A DNA stretch of 64,000 nucleotides from Pseudomonas fluorescens (lineage in GTDB: Bacteria; Pseudomonadota; Gammaproteobacteria; Pseudomonadales; Pseudomonadaceae). The stretch is from contig NZ_LR134318.1 in NCBI RefSeq assembly GCF_900636825.1, positions 372,001-436,000 of the forward strand, given 5' to 3'. Shown here one piece after another: positions 49,974 to 63,152 of this stretch (its first letter is position 1; each line of letters starts with the position of its first letter). Below the pieces are notes generated by a model. The model saw only the letters and a list, made by a program, of their open reading frames with translations, had not been told where the DNA came from and searched no databases. The position numbers and the translations under genes are program-made.

Positions 49974-50593
49974 AGCCGTCCGAGTGGCTGCAGGGGCTGC
50001 GCAACATTGACTTCAACGACCTCGATACCAACAACATCGGCTCCTGGCCGTCCGCGGTAAAAGCCATGGCCGGCGCACTATTGATGGTGCTGATATTGGG
50101 GCTGGGCTATAACTTTTTCATCAGCGACCTGGAAAGCCAGCTTCACGCCAAGCGCGAAGAGGAGGCGACACTCAAGGAACAGTTCGCCAGCAAGGCGCGT
50201 CTGTCGGCCAATCTGGAGCTGTACACCCAGCAAATGAAAGAGATGGAAAACTCTTTCGGCGTGCTCCTGCGGCAGTTGCCCAGCGACACCGAAGTCCCTG
50301 GCCTTCTGGAGGACATCACCCGCACGGGGTTAGGCAGCGGCCTGGAATTCGAAGAGATCAAATTGCTGCCGGAGGTAACCCAGCCGTTCTACATCGAACT
50401 GCCGATCCAGATCACCGTGACCGGCGCTTATCATGACCTCGCCACATTTGTCAGTGGCGTTGCCGGGCTGCCACGCATCGTGACCTTGCATGATTTTGAC
50501 CTGGTGCCCGTGACTCCGGACGGCGGGCCAAAATTACGCATGAGCATACTCGCCAAGACTTACCGCTATAACGACAAGGGGCTGCAGAAATGA
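49970..50593 (+). CDS. pilO: Type IV pilus assembly protein PilO
   Basis: 207 residues from ATG 49970 (MKPSEWLQGLRNIDFNDLD), overlapping pilN by 4 nt. Membrane helix at about 27-47, a coiled coil (ESQLHAKREEEATLKEQF) and a periplasmic ferredoxin-like fold. Forms the PilN-PilO dimer that connects the platform to PilP. Confidence 0.96.
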   Translation: MKPSEWLQGLRNIDFNDLDTNNIGSWPSAVKAMAGALLMVLILGLGYNFFISDLESQLHAKREEEATLKEQFASKARLSANLELYTQQMKEMENSFGVLLRQLPSDTEVPGLLEDITRTGLGSGLEFEEIKLLPEVTQPFYIELPIQITVTGAYHDLATFVSGVAGLPRIVTLHDFDLVPVTPDGGPKLRMSILAKTYRYNDKGLQK

Positions 50594-51117
50594 GCCCGAT
50601 CGGTTATGTCGCGCTGTCGATTGCCTTGCTCACGTTGAGTGGGTGTGGAGGCAGCGACGACTTCAGCGACCTCGACGTCTACATGAACGAAGTGCGCCTG
50701 CGTCCGGCGGGCAAAATTGAACCAACCCCGACATTCCGGTCTTACCCAACATTCACTTACAGCGCCGCTAATCTGCGCAGCCCGTTTTCGCGGCAGGTGC
50801 GGGTCGATCTGGCGGGGCAGAAACACGGCTCGCGCAACGTCAAACCCGATCCCACCCGGATCAAGCAATACCTCGAAGGTTTCAACATCGAGCAGTTCGA
50901 AATGGTCGGCACGATTGCCAATGCTTCCGGCGCCTTTGCATTGTTGCGCGGCGCGGGCGGGGTGCATCGGCTGAAGGTCGGCGATTACCTGGGACGTAAT
51001 GATGGCCGGATCGTCGCCATCAGCGCGACTCAGGTCGATGTGGTCGAAATCGTGCCGGACGGCCAGGGCGCCTGGCTGGAGCGCCCGCGCACCATTCCTT
51101 TGAAAGAGCACTCATAG
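50590..51117 (+). CDS. pilP: Type IV pilus lipoprotein PilP
   Basis: 175 residues. Lipoprotein signal ending in the lipobox LSGC with Cys19, then a flexible proline-containing stretch and a beta-sandwich domain (FNIEQFEMVGTIANASGAFALL, VHRLKVGDYLGRNDGRI). It is anchored in the inner membrane and bridges PilNO to the PilQ secretin. Overlaps pilO by 4 nt. Confidence 0.95.
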   Translation: MSPIGYVALSIALLTLSGCGGSDDFSDLDVYMNEVRLRPAGKIEPTPTFRSYPTFTYSAANLRSPFSRQVRVDLAGQKHGSRNVKPDPTRIKQYLEGFNIEQFEMVGTIANASGAFALLRGAGGVHRLKVGDYLGRNDGRIVAISATQVDVVEIVPDGQGAWLERPRTIPLKEHS

Positions 51118-51130
51118 TGGAAGTCGAATA

Positions 51131-53209
51131 ATGAACAGGATTTTCTCCACCCTCGGTTTTTCGCTATGGATAGCGCTGATGTCGCCGATGGTACTCGCGG
51201 CCAACCTGAAGACGCTGGATGTCGCAGCGTTACCGGGGGATCGCATTGAATTGAAGCTGTCCTTTGACGGTCCGCCGCCGCAACCCAAGGGCTACACCAC
51301 CGAGTCGCCGGCGCGAATTGCGCTCGATCTGCCTGGGGTTGCCAGTCAGCTGGCGAGCAAAAATGTCGATCTGGGCAGCGGCAATGCCCGCACGGCCACG
51401 GTGGTTGAAGCAAAGGATCGAACGCGCCTGATCGTCAGTCTGACGCAGCTGACGCCCTATACCACACGGGTTGAAGGCAGCACGCTGTTCGTGGTGGTCG
51501 GGCAGGGCGCGCCGGCTGCCGCACCGCGCCCGGCCGTCGTGCCGCGCGCCAAGCCAGTCGCCGCAGCGCCGGTCAAGGCCTACGTGCCGACCAGTCGGGC
51601 CATTCGGGGCGTCGACTTCCAGCGCGGCACCTCCGGCGAGGGCAACGTCGTCATCGACCTGTCCGACCCGACCATCGCCCCGGATATTCAGGAGCATGAC
51701 GGCAAGATCATCCTCGCTTTCGCCCGCACGCAACTGCCGGAAAAGCTGCGGGTGCGTCTCGACGTCAAGGATTTCGCAACCCCGGTGCAATTCGTCAATG
51801 CTGCTGTGACAGCCGATCGCACGGTCATTACCGTTGAGCCAAGTGGCACCTACGAATATTCGACGTTTCAGACCGACAACAAACTGACCGTCAGCATCCG
51901 CCCGATGACACTCGACGACCTGCAAAAGCGCAATGCCGATCGGCAGGCTTACGTCGGCGAAAAGCTTTCGCTGAATTTTCAGGACATCGATGTGCGCTCG
52001 GTGCTGCAACTGATCGCCGACTTCACCAATCTCAATCTGGTAGCCAGCGATACCGTGCAGGGCGGCATCACCTTGCGCCTGCAGAACGTGCCGTGGGATC
52101 AGGCGCTGGATCTGGTGTTGAAAACCAAGGGGCTGGATAAACGCAAGGTCGGCAATGTCCTGTTGGTCGCGCCGGCCGACGAGATCGCCGCCCGCGAGCG
52201 TCAGGAACTGGAATCGCAGAAGCAGATCGCCGAACTGGCTCCGCTGCGTCGTGAGCTGTTGCAAGTGAACTACGCCAAGGCGGCAGACATCGCCAAGCTG
52301 TTCCAGTCTGTGACCAGTGCCGAGGCGAAAGTCGATGAGCGCGGCTCGATCACTGTCGACGAGCGGACCAACAACATCATTGCTTACCAGACTCAGGATC
52401 GTCTCGACGAACTGCGGCGGATCGTGGCGCAACTGGATATTCCGGTACGCCAGGTGATGATCGAAGCGCGCATCGTCGAAGCCAACGTCGATTACGACAA
52501 GAGTCTGGGCGTGCGCTGGGGTGGTTCGGTGCAGAACAAGGGCAACTGGAACACCTCGGGGGTGAGCAACGGTTCATCGACCACCATTGGCACGCCGGGC
52601 AGCACCAGTACCAACTCGCCGTTCGTCGACATGGGCACCGTCAACAACACCTCCGGCATCGGGATCGCCTTCATTACCGACAATGTGTTGCTCGACCTTG
52701 AGCTGACCGCCATGGAAAAAACCGGCAACGGCGAAATTGTCTCGCAGCCGAAAGTGGTCACCTCGGACAAAGAGACCGCAAAAATCCTCAAGGGCACGGA
52801 AATTCCTTATCAGGAGGCCAGTTCCAGCGGTGCGACGTCGGTGTCGTTCAAGGAGGCATCGCTGTCGCTGGAAGTGACACCGCAGATAACCCCGGACAAC
52901 CGCATCATCATGGAGGTCAAGGTCACCAAAGACGAACCGGATTACCTGAACAAAGTGCAGGATGTGCCGCCGATCAAGAAAAACGAGGTCAACGCCAAAG
53001 TGCTGGTCAATGACGGCGAAACCATCGTGATTGGCGGTGTTTTCTCAAATACTCAAAGCAAGGTTGTAGATAAGGTGCCATTTCTTGGCGATGTGCCGTA
53101 TCTTGGCCGCCTTTTCCGGCGTGATGTGGTTTCGGAGAAAAAATCCGAGCTGCTGGTGTTTCTCACTCCGCGTATCATGAACAATCAGGCGATTGCTGTG
53201 AGTCATTGA
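51131..53209 (+). CDS. pilQ: Type IV pilus outer-membrane secretin PilQ
   Basis: 692 residues. Signal peptide ending VLA before ANLKTL. Two AMIN peptidoglycan-binding domains (about 25-130 and 155-250), an N0/N1 region beginning [24 protein letters not shown] near 278, then the secretin barrel with [17 protein letters not shown] and the final [11 protein letters not shown]. Multimers form the gate for the pilus. pilMNOPQ is complete here; the other pilus genes would be elsewhere. aroK starts 4 nt later. Confidence 0.96.
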   Translation: MNRIFSTLGFSLWIALMSPMVLAANLKTLDVAALPGDRIELKLSFDGPPPQPKGYTTESPARIALDLPGVASQLASKNVDLGSGNARTATVVEAKDRTRLIVSLTQLTPYTTRVEGSTLFVVVGQGAPAAAPRPAVVPRAKPVAAAPVKAYVPTSRAIRGVDFQRGTSGEGNVVIDLSDPTIAPDIQEHDGKIILAFARTQLPEKLRVRLDVKDFATPVQFVNAAVTADRTVITVEPSGTYEYSTFQTDNKLTVSIRPMTLDDLQKRNADRQAYVGEKLSLNFQDIDVRSVLQLIADFTNLNLVASDTVQGGITLRLQNVPWDQALDLVLKTKGLDKRKVGNVLLVAPADEIAARERQELESQKQIAELAPLRRELLQVNYAKAADIAKLFQSVTSAEAKVDERGSITVDERTNNIIAYQTQDRLDELRRIVAQLDIPVRQVMIEARIVEANVDYDKSLGVRWGGSVQNKGNWNTSGVSNGSSTTIGTPGSTSTNSPFVDMGTVNNTSGIGIAFITDNVLLDLELTAMEKTGNGEIVSQPKVVTSDKETAKILKGTEIPYQEASSSGATSVSFKEASLSLEVTPQITPDNRIIMEVKVTKDEPDYLNKVQDVPPIKKNEVNAKVLVNDGETIVIGGVFSNTQSKVVDKVPFLGDVPYLGRLFRRDVVSEKKSELLVFLTPRIMNNQAIAVSH

Positions 53210-53213
53210 TTCT

Positions 53214-53732
53214 GTGCGAAATTTGATTCTTGTTGGACCGATGGGGGCTGGAAAAAGCACCATCGGCCGGTTGCTGGCCAAAGAGCTGCGCCTGCCGTTC
53301 AAAGATTCCGACAAGGAAATTGAACTGCGCACGGGCGCCAATATCCCGTGGATCTTCGACAAGGAAGGCGAACCGGGCTTTCGTGACCGTGAGCAGGCGA
53401 TGATCGCCGAACTCTGCGCCTTCGATGGCGTGGTTCTCGCAACCGGCGGCGGCGCGGTCATGCGCGATGCCAATCGCAAGGCCCTGCATGAAGGCGGACG
53501 CGTGGTGTACTTGCATGCTTCAGTCGAGCAGCAGGTCGGGCGCACGTCGCGTGACCGCAATCGGCCATTGCTGCGCACGGCCGACCCGGCGAAAACCCTG
53601 CGTGACCTGCTTGCCATTCGCGATCCGCTTTATCGGGAAATCGCCGATCTGGTGGTGGAAACCGACGAGCGGCCGCCACGCATGGTAGTGCTCGACATTC
53701 TCGATCGTCTGGCGCAGCTTCCACCCCGTTAA
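53214..53732 (+). CDS. aroK: Shikimate kinase
   Basis: 172 residues from GTG 53214 ([15 protein letters not shown]), four nt after the pilQ stop. Phosphorylates shikimate in aromatic amino acid synthesis. Walker [10 protein letters not shown] at 8-16, the shikimate-binding DSDKEIE near 32 and [11 protein letters not shown] near 79. Coupled here to pilus genes, as is usual in gamma-proteobacteria. Confidence 0.96.
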   Translation: MRNLILVGPMGAGKSTIGRLLAKELRLPFKDSDKEIELRTGANIPWIFDKEGEPGFRDREQAMIAELCAFDGVVLATGGGAVMRDANRKALHEGGRVVYLHASVEQQVGRTSRDRNRPLLRTADPAKTLRDLLAIRDPLYREIADLVVETDERPPRMVVLDILDRLAQLPPR

Positions 53733-53882
53733 AGCATCGCTCGAAATGCGCTATCCTCGGCGTCCTGTCACAGCCCGCCGCGGTGTGGCGGACGGCGAGC
53801 GAGCGGTGTCATATCCGCCGGGCCGCAATAACCAATAATTCAGGGCAGGACGCCTGCTTTTCCATCTTCACTGTGGGGACAC

Positions 53883-54983
53883 ATGCAGACACTCAAGGTC
53901 GATCTAGGCGAGCGCAGCTACCCGATTCATATTGGCGAAGGTTTGTTGGATCAGCCTGAGCTGCTGGCGCCGCATATTCACGGGCGGCAGGTGGCAATCA
54001 TTTCCAACGAGACCGTCGCGCCGCTCTATCTCGAACGTCTGACCCGCAGCCTCGCGCAGTTTTCGGTAATTTCCGTCGTGCTGCCTGACGGCGAAGCCTT
54101 CAAGAACTGGGAAACCCTGCAACTGATCTTCGACGGTTTGCTGACCGCTCGTCATGACCGCCGCACCACTGTGATCGCCTTGGGCGGCGGTGTGATTGGT
54201 GACATGGCCGGTTTCGCCGCTGCCTGCTATCAGCGCGGTGTCGACTTCATCCAGATTCCCACGACGTTGTTGTCTCAGGTCGATTCATCCGTGGGCGGCA
54301 AAACCGGAATCAACCATCCGTTGGGCAAAAACATGGTCGGTGCGTTCTACCAGCCGAACGTGGTGCTGATCGATACCGCATCCCTGAAAACCCTGCCGGA
54401 GCGCGAGCTGTCAGCCGGTCTGGCGGAAGTCATCAAATACGGTCTGATCTGCGACGAGCCGTTCCTGTCCTGGCTCGAAGACAATGTCGACGCCCTGCGT
54501 GCGCTGGATCAAACAGCCCTGACTTATGCCATCGAGCGCTCCTGCGCGGCCAAGGCTGCGGTGGTTGGCGCCGATGAGAAGGAAACCGGCGTGCGCGCCA
54601 CCCTTAACCTCGGTCACACCTTCGGGCACGCCATCGAGACCCACATGGGCTATGGTGTCTGGCTGCATGGTGAAGCGGTGGCGGCTGGCACCGTGATGGC
54701 GCTGGAAATGTCCGCGCGTCTGGGCTGGATCAGCAACGAGGAGCGCGATCGCGGCATTCGTCTGTTTCAGCGCGCCGGTCTGCCGGTGGTGCCACCGACG
54801 GAAATGACCGAAGCCGATTTTCTGCAACACATGGCAATCGACAAAAAAGTGATCGACGGTCGTCTGCGCCTGGTGCTGCTGCGCCGGATGGGCGAAGCGG
54901 TCGTCACCGCCGATTATCCGAAAGAGATTTTACAGGCCACGCTGGGAGCGGATTACCGCGCTCTGGCTCAGCTTAAAGGTTAA
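53883..54983 (+). CDS. aroB: 3-dehydroquinate synthase
   Basis: 366 residues. Second step of the shikimate pathway: DAHP to 3-dehydroquinate, using NAD+ and a divalent metal. [12 protein letters not shown] near 70, [15 protein letters not shown] near 100, [24 protein letters not shown] near 137 and the metal ligands in [20 protein letters not shown] and HGEAVAAG. The 150-bp gap from aroK shows no clear promoter. Confidence 0.97.
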   Translation: MQTLKVDLGERSYPIHIGEGLLDQPELLAPHIHGRQVAIISNETVAPLYLERLTRSLAQFSVISVVLPDGEAFKNWETLQLIFDGLLTARHDRRTTVIALGGGVIGDMAGFAAACYQRGVDFIQIPTTLLSQVDSSVGGKTGINHPLGKNMVGAFYQPNVVLIDTASLKTLPERELSAGLAEVIKYGLICDEPFLSWLEDNVDALRALDQTALTYAIERSCAAKAAVVGADEKETGVRATLNLGHTFGHAIETHMGYGVWLHGEAVAAGTVMALEMSARLGWISNEERDRGIRLFQRAGLPVVPPTEMTEADFLQHMAIDKKVIDGRLRLVLLRRMGEAVVTADYPKEILQATLGADYRALAQLKG

Positions 54984-54992
54984 TAAGATTCG

Positions 54993-56567
54993 ATGACTAG
55001 TTTGCATGCCGACGAGGCGTTCCTCGGCCATTTCCAGTTAAGCCACGATCCGTTCGCGCCGCGGGTGCCGGGCTTCAAGTTCTTCCCGGCCCAGCGCAAG
55101 CCCGTGCTGGGGCAACTGCATCATCTGGCGCGATACAGCCAGTTGCTGCTGGTGGTCACTGGCCCCCACGGCAGCGGCAAGACTTTGCTGCGTCAGGCGC
55201 TGGTGGCCAGCACCAACAAGCAGTCGGTGCAGAGCGTGGTGGTTTCCGCCCGTGGTGCCGGTGATGCGGCCGGTGTGTTGCGCCAAGTGGCGCAGGCATT
55301 GAACGTCGCTCAGGCTGAAGTCGGCGCGATTCTCGAACAAGTAGTGCAACTTGCCCTCACCGGGCAGGAAGTCTATTTGCTGGTGGATGACGCCGAACAG
55401 CTCGACGAGTCCGCGCTTGAAGCGCTGATGGCGCTGGGTGCGGGGACGCCGGAAGGTCGCCCGCACGTGTTCCTGTTCGGTGAGTCATCGCTGATCGCGC
55501 AACTCGAAGCGTTGCAGCTGGAAGAAGAACGTTTCCACGTCATCGAATTGCAGCCGTACACCGAAGAAGAGACCCGCGAGTATCTCGACCAACGGCTTGA
55601 AGGTGCGGGCCGCGGTGTCGAACTTTTCACCGCGGATCAGATCTCTGATATTCACGAAAGCTCCGAGGGTTGGCCGGGCAATATCAACCAGGTCGCTCGC
55701 GATGCTCTGATCGAAGTCATGATTGCCAGCCGCTCCGCGGTCAAGCGTCCAAGTATGGGGTTCAACATGCCGAAGAAACACGTATTGGCGATTTCCGCCG
55801 TCGTTGTGGTCGCGGTCGCCGCCGCCTGGTTGATGCCGGGTCGCACCAAGGCGCCAACCACCGGCGCACCAGCCAATGAACAGGCACAGTTGCCATTGGG
55901 GCAGGGCGCAGCGAACGGTGCCAATCCATCCGTCGAGTTCGCCGGTAACACCCAACCGATGCCACTGCCACTGGTCGGTAACTCTCAACCGGTCATGCGC
56001 GGTCCGCTGGCCGAAGAGGCTGGTGGCATCACCGAAGGCGACGATGGCGTGCCGGTCGAAGGCTCCAGCGCCACGCCGCCAACCGTAACGACCTCGGCGC
56101 CTCCTGCCGGTGTTCCGGCCGGTCCTGCGCCGACGCCAGTTCCGGTGCCAGCGGCCAAGCCGACTCCGGCGCCGACCCAGGTTGCAACCGCCAAGCCTGC
56201 TCCGGCAGCGCCGGCCGCGAAACCGGCGCCAGCGCCAGCCAAGCCGGCCGAGAAGCCAGTTACCGTCGCCAAAGCGGCCGGTGGCAGTTGGTACGCCGGA
56301 CAGCCGACCAGTAACTACGTCGTGCAGATCCTCGGCACCAGCTCGGAAACCGCGGCGCAGAACTTCGTCAAAGAGCAGGGTGGCGAGTATCGTTACTTCA
56401 AGAAAGTCCTCAACGGCAAGCCGCTTTATGTAATCACCTACGGCAACTTTGCCAACCGTGATGCGGCCGTTTCTGCCATCAAGGCCTTGCCAGCGAAGGT
56501 TCAGGCTGGTAAACCTTGGCCTCGCACTGTCGCCAGCGTCCAACAAGAGCTGGCAACAACTCGCTGA
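54993..56567 (+). CDS. DamX-like AAA-ATPase and SPOR-domain protein
   Basis: 524 residues. N-terminal ExeA/GspA-like ATPase region with P-loop GPHGSGKT at 57-64 and Walker B VYLLVDDAE at about 127-135; one membrane segment at about 263-280; a long Pro/Ala/Thr linker (290-430); and a C-terminal SPOR domain (YVVQILGTSSETAAQNFVKEQG to KPWPRTVASVQ). The aroK-aroB-damX order and the SPOR domain match DamX of other gamma-proteobacteria, a septum-localised division protein. The full ATPase domain goes beyond E. coli DamX. Confidence 0.88.
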   Translation: MTSLHADEAFLGHFQLSHDPFAPRVPGFKFFPAQRKPVLGQLHHLARYSQLLLVVTGPHGSGKTLLRQALVASTNKQSVQSVVVSARGAGDAAGVLRQVAQALNVAQAEVGAILEQVVQLALTGQEVYLLVDDAEQLDESALEALMALGAGTPEGRPHVFLFGESSLIAQLEALQLEEERFHVIELQPYTEEETREYLDQRLEGAGRGVELFTADQISDIHESSEGWPGNINQVARDALIEVMIASRSAVKRPSMGFNMPKKHVLAISAVVVVAVAAAWLMPGRTKAPTTGAPANEQAQLPLGQGAANGANPSVEFAGNTQPMPLPLVGNSQPVMRGPLAEEAGGITEGDDGVPVEGSSATPPTVTTSAPPAGVPAGPAPTPVPVPAAKPTPAPTQVATAKPAPAAPAAKPAPAPAKPAEKPVTVAKAAGGSWYAGQPTSNYVVQILGTSSETAAQNFVKEQGGEYRYFKKVLNGKPLYVITYGNFANRDAAVSAIKALPAKVQAGKPWPRTVASVQQELATTR

Positions 56568-56918
56568 AGATTCGGCGGCCTTACCCAGGCCGCCTCTCCA
56601 GGCACCTCAAAATCTCCACGAGTGCGCGCCGCCTGAAAAGGTCGCGTGCCTTGTGGTGTCTGCGTCACAGTAGTTTTTGAGTCGTTGCAGTCAGAATTTA
56701 AAAAAGTTTTGACTAGCACAGCAGATCGCTTTAAACCTTTCACAAATGCGACATGAATTTGCGACAGTTCGTCGTCAAATTTGTGAGCCTCTGTGTCGCT
56801 GTGTACAATGACCACCCTTTTGCCCCCGCGAAGCCGGCGTACGTTCGGCGCGGAACGCAAGTGGTTGAATTGAAAAGAAATTTGCCTCGAATAGAGGCAG
56901 CCTGGTGAGAAAGTGTCT
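56568..56918. other. Upstream region of gltB
   Basis: 351 bp without a gene. It contains AT-rich tracts (AATTTAAAAAAGTTTTGAC near 56695), the promoter listed at 56781-56809, and a leader of about 100 nt. No intrinsic terminator for the preceding gene is evident. Confidence 0.6.
56781..56809 (+). promoter_or_regulatory. Sigma-70 promoter of gltBD
   Basis: TTGTGA (56781-56786), a 17-bp spacer, TACAAT (56804-56809, 5 of 6). Start near 56816, leader about 100 nt to the gltB ATG. A second AT-rich candidate (TTTGAC with a poor -10) lies about 80 bp upstream. Confidence 0.7.
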
Positions 56919-59900
56919 ATGAAAGCAGGTCTGTACCAACCAGATGAATTCAAGGATAACTGCGGTTTCGGCCTGATAGCACATATGCAGGGCGAGCCGA
57001 GTCATACCCTTTTGACAACGGCCATCGAGGCCCTGACCTGCATGACCCACCGCGGTGGGATTAATGCCGACGGCAAGACCGGTGACGGTTGCGGTCTGCT
57101 GATTCAGAAGCCTGACGCGTTCCTGCGTGCGATTGCCCAGGAAACCTTCAGCGTCGAGCTGCCCAAGCAATATGCCGTGGGCATGGTGTTCTTCAATCAG
57201 GATCCGGCCAAAGCCGAAGCCGCTCGCGAAAACATGAACCGCGAGATCCTCGCTGAAGGCCTGCAACTGATCGGTTGGCGCAAAGTGCCGATCGACACCA
57301 GCGTTCTCGGCCGTCTGGCCCTTGAGCGCCTGCCGCAAATCGAGCAGGTGTACATCGGCGGCGAAGGCCTGAGCGATCAGGACATGGCGGTAAAACTGTT
57401 CAGTGCGCGTCGCCGTTCGTCGGTCGCCAACGCCGCTGACACCGATCATTACATCTGCAGTTTTTCGCACAAGACCATCATCTATAAAGGCTTGATGATG
57501 CCGGCCGACCTGGCCGCGTTCTATCCGGACCTGAGTGACGAGCGCCTGCAAACCGCGATCTGCGTGTTCCACCAGCGCTTCTCCACCAATACCTTGCCGA
57601 AATGGCCGCTGGCTCAGCCATTCCGCTTCCTCGCCCACAACGGCGAAATCAACACCATCACCGGTAACCGCAACTGGGCGCAGGCGCGTCGGACCAAGTT
57701 CACCAACGATCTGATGGATCTGGAAGAACTCGGCCCGCTGGTCAACCGTGTCGGTTCCGACTCCTCGAGCATGGACAACATGCTCGAACTGATGGTTACC
57801 GGTGGCATCGACCTGTTCCGTGGCGTGCGGATGATCATTCCGCCTGCGTGGCAGAACGTTGAAACCATGGACCCGGATCTGCGTGCATTCTACGAGTACA
57901 ACTCGATGCACATGGAACCGTGGGACGGCCCGGCCGGCGTAGTAATGACCGATGGTCGCTACGCGGTGTGCCTGCTCGACCGTAACGGTCTGCGCCCGGC
58001 GCGCTGGGTTACCACCAAGAACGGTTTCATCACCCTGGCGTCGGAAATCGGCGTGTGGAACTACCAGCCGGAAGACGTGCTCGCCAAGGGCCGTGTCGGC
58101 CCTGGTCAGATCTTCGCCGTGGACACCGAAACCGGGCAGATCCTCGACACCGATGCGATCGACAACCGTCTGAAGTCCCGCCATCCGTACAAGCAATGGC
58201 TGCGCAAGAATGCCCTGCGCATTCAGGCGACCATGGAAGACAACGATCACGGTTCGGCTTTCTACGACGTCGATCAGCTCAAGCAGTACATGAAGATGTA
58301 TCAGGTCACGTTCGAAGAGCGTGATCAGGTACTGCGTCCGCTCGGCGAACAAGGCTACGAAGCCGTTGGCTCGATGGGCGACGATACGCCGATGGCCGTG
58401 CTGTCTCAGCGTGTGCGTACGCCGTACGACTATTTCCGCCAGCAATTCGCCCAGGTGACCAACCCGCCGATCGACCCGCTGCGTGAAGCGATCGTGATGT
58501 CGCTGGAAATCTGCCTTGGTGCCGAGCGCAACATCTTCCAGGAATCGCCTGAGCACGCCTCGCGCGTGATCCTCAGCTCGCCAGTGATTTCGCCGGCCAA
58601 GTGGCGCTCGCTGATGAACCTTGAACGTCCGGGTTTCGAACGGGCGGTCATCGACCTCAACTACGACGAAAGCCTCGGCCTCGAAGCGGCGATCCGCAAC
58701 GTCGCCGATCAGGCTGAAGAAGCCGTGCGCGCCGGTCGGACCCAGATCGTCCTCAGCGACCGGCATATTGCGCCGGGCAAACTGCCGATTCACGCTTCGC
58801 TGGCGACCGGTGCGGTGCACCACCGCCTGACCGAGAAAGGCCTGCGTTGCGACTCCAACATTCTCGTTGAAACCGCGACCGCCCGTGACCCGCATCACTT
58901 CGCTGTGCTGATCGGTTTCGGCGCCTCGGCGGTGTATCCGTTCCTGGCCTACGAAGTATTGGGCGACCTGATCCGTACCGGTGAAGTGCTGGGCGACCTC
59001 TATGAGGTGTTCAAGAACTACCGCAAAGGCATCACCAAAGGTCTGTTGAAGATTCTTTCGAAGATGGGCATCTCGACCATCGCCTCTTACCGTGGCGCAC
59101 AGCTGTTCGAAGCCATTGGTCTGTCCGAAGAAGTCTGCGAGCTGAGCTTCCGTGGCGTGCCGAGCCGGATCAAAGGCGCGCGTTTCGTCGATATCGAAGC
59201 CGAGCAGAAAGCGCTGGCCGTCGTAGCCTGGAGTCCGCGCAAGCCGATCCAGCAGGGCGGTCTGCTGAAGTTCGTCCACGGTGGCGAATATCACGCGTAC
59301 AACCCGGACGTGGTCAACACCCTGCAAGCCGCTGTGCAGCAGGGCGACTACGCCAAGTTCAAGGAATACACCGCGCTGGTGGACAACCGTCCGGTGTCGA
59401 TGATCCGCGACCTGTTCAAGGTCAAGACCCTCGAAACCCCGCTGGACATCAGTGAAATCGAACCGCTGGAATCGGTGCTCAAGCGCTTCGACTCCGCCGG
59501 TATCTCGCTGGGCGCTCTGTCGCCGGAAGCTCACGAAGCGCTGGCCGAAGCCATGAACCGCCTCGGCGCGCGTTCGAACTCCGGCGAAGGCGGTGAAGAT
59601 CCGGCGCGTTACGGCACCATCAAGAGCTCGAAAATCAAGCAGGTTGCGACTGGCCGTTTCGGTGTTACCCCGGAATATCTGGTCAACGCCGAAGTGCTGC
59701 AGATCAAGGTCGCGCAAGGCGCCAAGCCGGGTGAGGGCGGGCAACTGCCGGGCGGTAAGGTCAACGGGCTGATCGCCAAACTGCGTTACGCAGTGCCGGG
59801 CGTCACGCTGATTTCGCCACCGCCGCACCACGACATCTATTCGATCGAAGATTTGTCGCAGCTGATTTTTGACCTGAAACAGGTCAACCCGCAGGCACTG

Positions 59901-61364
59901 GTTTCGGTGAAGCTGGTCGCTGAAGCGGGCGTCGGCACCATCGCCGCCGGTGTGGCCAAGGCCTATGCGGACTTGATCACCATTTCCGGCTACGACGGTG
60001 GCACCGGTGCTTCGCCGCTGACCTCGATCAAATATGCCGGCGCACCGTGGGAACTCGGCCTCGCCGAAACTCACCAGACCCTGCGCGGCAACGACCTGCG
60101 CGGCAAAGTCCGGGTGCAAACCGACGGCGGCCTGAAAACCGGCCTCGACGTGATCAAAGCGGCGATCCTCGGCGCCGAAAGCTTCGGCTTTGGCACCGCG
60201 CCAATGATCGCGCTGGGCTGCAAATACCTGCGCATCTGCCATCTGAACAACTGCGCCACTGGCGTCGCGACTCAGAACGAGAAGCTGCGCAAGGATCACT
60301 ACATCGGTACTGTCGACATGGTGGTGAATTTCTTCACCTACGTCGCCGAAGAAACCCGCGAGTGGCTGGCCAAGCTCGGCGTGCGCTCCCTTGAAGAGCT
60401 GATCGGTCGTACTGATCTGCTGGACATCCTCGAAGGCCAGACCGCCAAGCAAAACCACCTGGACCTGACGCCGCTGTTGGGCAGCGATCACATCCCGGCG
60501 GACAAGCCACAATTCTGCGGCGTTGAGCGCAACCCGCCGTTCGACAAAGGTCTGCTGGCCGAGAAAATGGTCGAGATGGCGTCGTCGGCGATCAACGACA
60601 TGAGCGGCGCCGAGTTCGATCTGGATATCTGCAACTGCGACCGTTCGATCGGCGCACGGATCTCCGGCGAAATCGCGCGCAAGCATGGCAACCAGGGAAT
60701 GGCGAAAGCGCCGATCACCTTCCGCTTCAAGGGCACGGCTGGGCAGAGCTTCGGTGTGTGGAACGCCGGCGGTCTGAACATGTACCTGGAAGGCGACGCC
60801 AACGACTACGTCGGCAAAGGCATGACCGGTGGCAAGCTGACCATCGTGCCGCCGAAGGGCAGCGTCTACAAAACCCAGGAAAGCGCCATCATCGGCAACA
60901 CCTGTCTGTATGGCGCCACGGGCGGCAAGCTGTTCGCCGCCGGCACCGCAGGCGAGCGTTTTGCCGTGCGCAACTCCGGTGCCCACACGGTCGTGGAAGG
61001 CACTGGCGATCACTGCTGCGAGTACATGACCGGTGGTTTCGTCTGCGTTCTGGGCAAGACCGGTTACAACTTCGGCTCAGGCATGACCGGCGGTTTCGCC
61101 TACGTGCTCGATCAGGACAACACCTTCGTTGACCGGGTCAACCACGAACTGGTGGAAATCCAGCGGATCAGCGGCGAGGCGATGGAAGCCTATCGCAGCC
61201 ACCTGCAAAACGTGCTGAACGAGTACGTCGCGGAAACCGACAGCGAGTGGGGTCGTGAACTCGCCGAAAACCTCGATGATTACTTGCGTCGTTTCTGGCT
61301 GGTCAAGCCTAAGGCGGCGAGCTTGAAATCTCTGCTCTCAAGTACTCGTGCGAGTCCGCAATAA
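56919..61364 (+). CDS. gltB: Glutamate synthase (NADPH) large subunit
   Basis: 1481 residues from ATG 56919, two codons inside the open frame. With GltD it makes two glutamates from glutamine and 2-oxoglutarate, the GS-GOGAT route of ammonium assimilation. Class II amidotransferase domain with Cys15 ([13 protein letters not shown]) exposed after loss of a 14-residue propeptide; central domain; FMN-binding domain ([19 protein letters not shown] near 990); the 3Fe-4S cysteines C-x5-C-x4-C ([12 protein letters not shown] near 1105); and the C-terminal beta-helix domain. Confidence 0.98.
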   Translation: MKAGLYQPDEFKDNCGFGLIAHMQGEPSHTLLTTAIEALTCMTHRGGINADGKTGDGCGLLIQKPDAFLRAIAQETFSVELPKQYAVGMVFFNQDPAKAEAARENMNREILAEGLQLIGWRKVPIDTSVLGRLALERLPQIEQVYIGGEGLSDQDMAVKLFSARRRSSVANAADTDHYICSFSHKTIIYKGLMMPADLAAFYPDLSDERLQTAICVFHQRFSTNTLPKWPLAQPFRFLAHNGEINTITGNRNWAQARRTKFTNDLMDLEELGPLVNRVGSDSSSMDNMLELMVTGGIDLFRGVRMIIPPAWQNVETMDPDLRAFYEYNSMHMEPWDGPAGVVMTDGRYAVCLLDRNGLRPARWVTTKNGFITLASEIGVWNYQPEDVLAKGRVGPGQIFAVDTETGQILDTDAIDNRLKSRHPYKQWLRKNALRIQATMEDNDHGSAFYDVDQLKQYMKMYQVTFEERDQVLRPLGEQGYEAVGSMGDDTPMAVLSQRVRTPYDYFRQQFAQVTNPPIDPLREAIVMSLEICLGAERNIFQESPEHASRVILSSPVISPAKWRSLMNLERPGFERAVIDLNYDESLGLEAAIRNVADQAEEAVRAGRTQIVLSDRHIAPGKLPIHASLATGAVHHRLTEKGLRCDSNILVETATARDPHHFAVLIGFGASAVYPFLAYEVLGDLIRTGEVLGDLYEVFKNYRKGITKGLLKILSKMGISTIASYRGAQLFEAIGLSEEVCELSFRGVPSRIKGARFVDIEAEQKALAVVAWSPRKPIQQGGLLKFVHGGEYHAYNPDVVNTLQAAVQQGDYAKFKEYTALVDNRPVSMIRDLFKVKTLETPLDISEIEPLESVLKRFDSAGISLGALSPEAHEALAEAMNRLGARSNSGEGGEDPARYGTIKSSKIKQVATGRFGVTPEYLVNAEVLQIKVAQGAKPGEGGQLPGGKVNGLIAKLRYAVPGVTLISPPPHHDIYSIEDLSQLIFDLKQVNPQALVSVKLVAEAGVGTIAAGVAKAYADLITISGYDGGTGASPLTSIKYAGAPWELGLAETHQTLRGNDLRGKVRVQTDGGLKTGLDVIKAAILGAESFGFGTAPMIALGCKYLRICHLNNCATGVATQNEKLRKDHYIGTVDMVVNFFTYVAEETREWLAKLGVRSLEELIGRTDLLDILEGQTAKQNHLDLTPLLGSDHIPADKPQFCGVERNPPFDKGLLAEKMVEMASSAINDMSGAEFDLDICNCDRSIGARISGEIARKHGNQGMAKAPITFRFKGTAGQSFGVWNAGGLNMYLEGDANDYVGKGMTGGKLTIVPPKGSVYKTQESAIIGNTCLYGATGGKLFAAGTAGERFAVRNSGAHTVVEGTGDHCCEYMTGGFVCVLGKTGYNFGSGMTGGFAYVLDQDNTFVDRVNHELVEIQRISGEAMEAYRSHLQNVLNEYVAETDSEWGRELAENLDDYLRRFWLVKPKAASLKSLLSSTRASPQ

Positions 61365-61370
61365 CGACGC

Positions 61371-62906
<1,536 letters not shown>

Positions 62907-62934
62907 ACGCTGCTCGAAACTGCAATGCAATACC

Positions 62935-63021
62935 TGTGGGAGCTGGCTTGCCAGCGATAGCATCTCCTTGGTTTACCTGACAAACCGAGGTGTCTGCATC
63001 GCTGGCAAGCCAGCTCCCACA
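62935..63021. repeat. REP palindrome (TGTGGGAGCTGGCTTGCCAGCG type) after gltD
   Basis: TGTGGGAGCTGGCTTGCCAG and the complementary arm GCTGGCAAGCCAGCTCCCAC enclose about 35 bp. Same family as the arms that flank the 43-bp array at 5713-6090, but here with an ordinary, unexpanded interior. Confidence 0.85.
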
Positions 63022-63152
63022 GTGTTTTGTGGTGTTGCAAAGTCAGCATTCCAACGCAATAAATTGACCCGATAGACAAAAGGCTGACCCACATCCGTGC
63101 CTTTTGCCTCGCGCTCTGAGAAAATGCCCGCACTTTTTTTCCGGATGCCGAC

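Noticed and set aside
56775..61013. A 1412-codon open frame antisense to gltB
   Set aside because: It mirrors gltB codon by codon in a high-GC gene, where third-position bias removes stops on the other strand. The product is His/Arg/Gln-rich with no domain, and gltB itself is unmistakable.
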